From an uncultured Opitutia bacterium (GTDB lineage Bacteria > Verrucomicrobiota > Verrucomicrobiia > Opitutales > UBA953): a DNA stretch of 7,651 nucleotides. The stretch lies in the NCBI GenBank assembly GCA_903879465.1, contig CAIRLQ010000332.1, positions 1-7,651 on the forward strand. Reading direction: 5' to 3'. Under the pieces are notes generated by a model. The model made no database searches. It was not told the origin of the DNA and worked only from the letters and a program-made list of their open reading frames with translations. The translations under genes and the position numbers were made by a program. This document shows positions 5,544 to 7,651 of this stretch, piece by piece. Position 1 is the first letter of the stretch, and every line of letters starts with the position of its first letter.

Positions 5544-7651
5544 ATGTCGTCCCCGCGTCCGGCCAATAGATCCTACTCCACGGAAGCGTTGGAGAGGTGG
5601 TTTGCGTCTCTACCCGAGGAATGGGAGAATGCATTCAAGGAAGCAGATCTCGTGGAAGGACGCCGGCTTTATACGGAAGGCCTCGTCCGACAGATTGAAT
5701 TAAAACCTGAGAACGCCGAAGCTTTGACGAAGACGGACACTCAGACGGTCCGAGCTGTAATCGAGATCAGTGACGGTAAGCTCGAGTGGCGCACTTCTTT
5801 GCCCGAGGAGGAAAACGGTGCGCCGTTTGCCGTCGCCGCCATGTATGAGGTAGAAGAGCTGCTCGCTGATGAGATTCCCGCCATCGACGATTCAGCTCCC
5901 GCGGGCGAAATACCCGCCCCCAAGGAACCTGAACGGAAAGAGAACGGCGGCCGCACCGCGCTCAAGTTGCAAATCACTTTTGACCTAACTTCCGACGGCT
6001 TAAAATCCTCCGCATCCTGGGGCGGACGAGGAGGGCATGCCTGGAACTGTTTTGGCCCCGGTGCAATACCCGGCGATGAGCTCTCCGATGAGCAACGCCA
6101 GACGCTCTTTCGGTTTAGCACCGTAGCGCATCGCGCCGGCTTTGTTTATAGCAAGACCGCGGGCACCTGGGCCATGGATAATATCGGACGCATCGAGCGC
6201 TTCGTCCGAGAGGAACTCAATGAATGGCGCAAACGGTTTAAACTGATTGGAGAGGAATCCCTGAATATAGTCCGCAACGAACAGCTCCAGGTCGCGGTCG
6301 ATGCGGACGCTGAGTCAGCCGCTGACGGGAAATCGTTCAAGCTCAACTGGCGACTCAAGGCAGGCGGCCATCGCCTGCTGGCCGATGAGCAGAAACTCCT
6401 CCTTAAAGCCGGCGGCCGACCGGTGATCCTCCCAGGCAAAGGCGTCGTCGCCTACAATGCCGCGGTGGCCGACTTCTCCGAAGACTGGCGGGCCAAGGAC
6501 GGAGAAGTCCCTCGATACCTGCTCCTCTCTCTCTTCGATCATGCCGCGGTAGGCGCGCTTAAACTGAACGACGACCTCAAGGCCTGGAAGGATCAGCTGC
6601 TTCATGAGCCTACGCCGCCTGACAATTTACCCGCCCATCTACGCCCTTATCAGGCCAAGGGCGTGGCCTGGCTGGGGCGCCTCTGTGACCTTGGCTCCCA
6701 TCCGTTACTCGCCGATGAGATGGGCCTCGGCAAAACTGTGCAGGTGCTTGCGCTCCTTGCATCACGCCCCGCCGGAGAACGCTCTTTGATCGTTTGTCCC
6801 GCAAGCGTGATTCCGGTTTGGCTGGGCGAAATCAAACGTTTCCACCCGGAACTCAGCGCCAGCACCGCCGTCCTCACGGCGGATGACGATTTTGCCAAGA
6901 ATCCCGAGGCGAAACTCTGGATTTCCAGTTACACGCAGCTTCGTCGACACGCGGACTTGCTCATAAAATACCGCTTCGGCTACGCAGTTCTCGATGAAGC
7001 TCAGGCAATCAAGAATCCTGAGTCCAAGACGACCCAGACGTGTATCTCCGTGCAAGCCGATCATCGGATTGCGATCACCGGAACGCCTTTAGAGAATCGT
7101 CCCACGGACTTGTGGACGATTTTTCGCTTCCTGATGCCGGGGCTCCTTGGCAAGCGGGCGAACTTCGAACGCATGATGCTGCGCGACCCTTCGGTCGCCC
7201 TCGGCAAGGTACGTCGTCAGGTTTCGCCGTTCATTCTCCGTCGACTCAAGCGGCATGTCGCCTCCGATATCCCCCCGAAGATGGAAGTGGTACTGCCTTG
7301 TCCTTTAACCCATGAGCAACGCTCTCTATACCAGCACCTCACCCAAGGTAGCGGGCTTTCGGGCGAACTCGCCAGCCTCCTGTCCAAGGATGCTACCTCG
7401 GTCCTCACGCTCCTCATGCGTCTGCGGCAAGTCTGTTGCGATCCTGGCCTACTTCCGGAGAATTCGCATTGCCCCTCGAGTCACTCCGGCAAGGTGACGC
7501 TGTTGGTTTCCAAACTTTCCGAAATTGCCGCCAACGGCTCCAAGGCCGTCGTCTTCTCGCAGTTCGTTTCGTTGATCGAGCGTGTGAAATCAGCCTTGGC
7601 CCGGGATCTGCCGTCGCTACCGATCTATGAACTGACCGGCGAGACCAAGGA
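5544..7651 (+). CDS. SNF2-family helicase/ATPase with degenerate SWIM-like N-terminus, 3' end cut by window edge
   Basis: Superfamily 2 DNA-dependent ATPase of the SNF2 (HepA/RapA-like, COG0553) type, expected to translocate on duplex DNA and remodel DNA-protein complexes; the specific role is unknown. The open frame runs to the window end (702 residues translated by hand). Seen: an N-terminal module (about 15-108) with the FKEADLVEGRRLYTEGLVRQ pattern of SWIM-containing helicases; an acidic/Pro-rich linker (109-135); a middle region (about 138-350) resembling the bacterial SNF2-associated domain; and the ATPase lobe from about 363. That lobe has LRPYQAKGVAWL (366-377), Walker A LADEMGLGKT (389-398), LIVCPASVIPVW (415-426), Walker B LDEAQAIKN (483-491), TGTPLENRPTDLW (512-524), FILRRLKRHV (563-572) and, opening lobe 2, KAVVFSQF (667-674 with flanks). 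Motifs V and VI, about 200 residues, lie beyond the edge. ATG 5544 is the first in-frame ATG; it has no clear Shine-Dalgarno. An in-frame TTG at 5496 is a less likely alternative. Confidence 0.92.
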   Translation, partial: MSSPRPANRSYSTEALERWFASLPEEWENAFKEADLVEGRRLYTEGLVRQIELKPENAEALTKTDTQTVRAVIEISDGKLEWRTSLPEEENGAPFAVAAMYEVEELLADEIPAIDDSAPAGEIPAPKEPERKENGGRTALKLQITFDLTSDGLKSSASWGGRGGHAWNCFGPGAIPGDELSDEQRQTLFRFSTVAHRAGFVYSKTAGTWAMDNIGRIERFVREELNEWRKRFKLIGEESLNIVRNEQLQVAVDADAESAADGKSFKLNWRLKAGGHRLLADEQKLLLKAGGRPVILPGKGVVAYNAAVADFSEDWRAKDGEVPRYLLLSLFDHAAVGALKLNDDLKAWKDQLLHEPTPPDNLPAHLRPYQAKGVAWLGRLCDLGSHPLLADEMGLGKTVQVLALLASRPAGERSLIVCPASVIPVWLGEIKRFHPELSASTAVLTADDDFAKNPEAKLWISSYTQLRRHADLLIKYRFGYAVLDEAQAIKNPESKTTQTCISVQADHRIAITGTPLENRPTDLWTIFRFLMPGLLGKRANFERMMLRDPSVALGKVRRQVSPFILRRLKRHVASDIPPKMEVVLPCPLTHEQRSLYQHLTQGSGLSGELASLLSKDATSVLTLLMRLRQVCCDPGLLPENSHCPSSHSGKVTLLVSKLSEIAANGSKAVVFSQFVSLIERVKSALARDLPSLPIYELTGETK

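Noticed and set aside
5530..5703. 57-codon plus-strand ORF from ATG 5530 with an SD-like AGGGAA upstream
   Set aside because: It overlaps the helicase gene out of frame, its product is Arg-rich and without recognisable features, and the helicase frame carries the conserved protein pattern. Kept only as a start-site finding.
5741..6439. Minus-strand ORFs within the helicase N-terminal and middle regions
   Set aside because: The plus-strand frame is continuous and resembles SNF2-associated sequence; the minus-strand translations are Ser/Pro/Arg-rich, as expected of shadows.

Overview
The window comes from a bacterial chromosome of moderately high GC content (roughly mid-50s percent by eye). 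It is almost fully coding: three genes on the minus strand and one divergent gene on the plus strand. The E1 N-terminus, the E2 lipoyl context (DKVTSEG), the lack of Shine-Dalgarno sequences and the large SNF2 protein with a SWIM-like N-terminus would suit the PVC group, perhaps Verrucomicrobiota. That placement is from general resemblance only and has low confidence.

Minus strand, in transcription order: sucA (5411 to 2691, 2-oxoglutarate dehydrogenase E1), sucB/odhB (2553 to 1273, dihydrolipoyl succinyltransferase E2) and lpd (1249 to beyond the left edge, dihydrolipoyl dehydrogenase E3, C-terminus missing). Together they encode the whole 2-oxoglutarate dehydrogenase complex of the TCA cycle. 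E1 decarboxylates 2-oxoglutarate and passes the succinyl group to the E2 lipoyl arm, E2 transfers it to CoA, and E3 reoxidises the lipoyl group with NAD+. The gaps are 137 nt (sucA-sucB, holding two abutting hairpins) and 23 nt (sucB-lpd).

Plus strand: a 132-bp divergent intergenic region (5412-5543), then a SNF2-family DEAD/DEAH-type ATPase running off the right edge. Its N-terminal region looks like a SWIM zinc-finger module whose four metal ligands are replaced. It has no obvious functional link to the TCA genes.

The gene content is ordinary and I see no mobile element, CRISPR array, RNA gene or clear new system. The points worth a second look are small: the hairpin pair after sucA, an identical 9-nt motif (CTTACCTAA) exactly 4 nt upstream of both the sucB and lpd start codons, the degenerate SWIM-like module, and the compact divergent promoter region.
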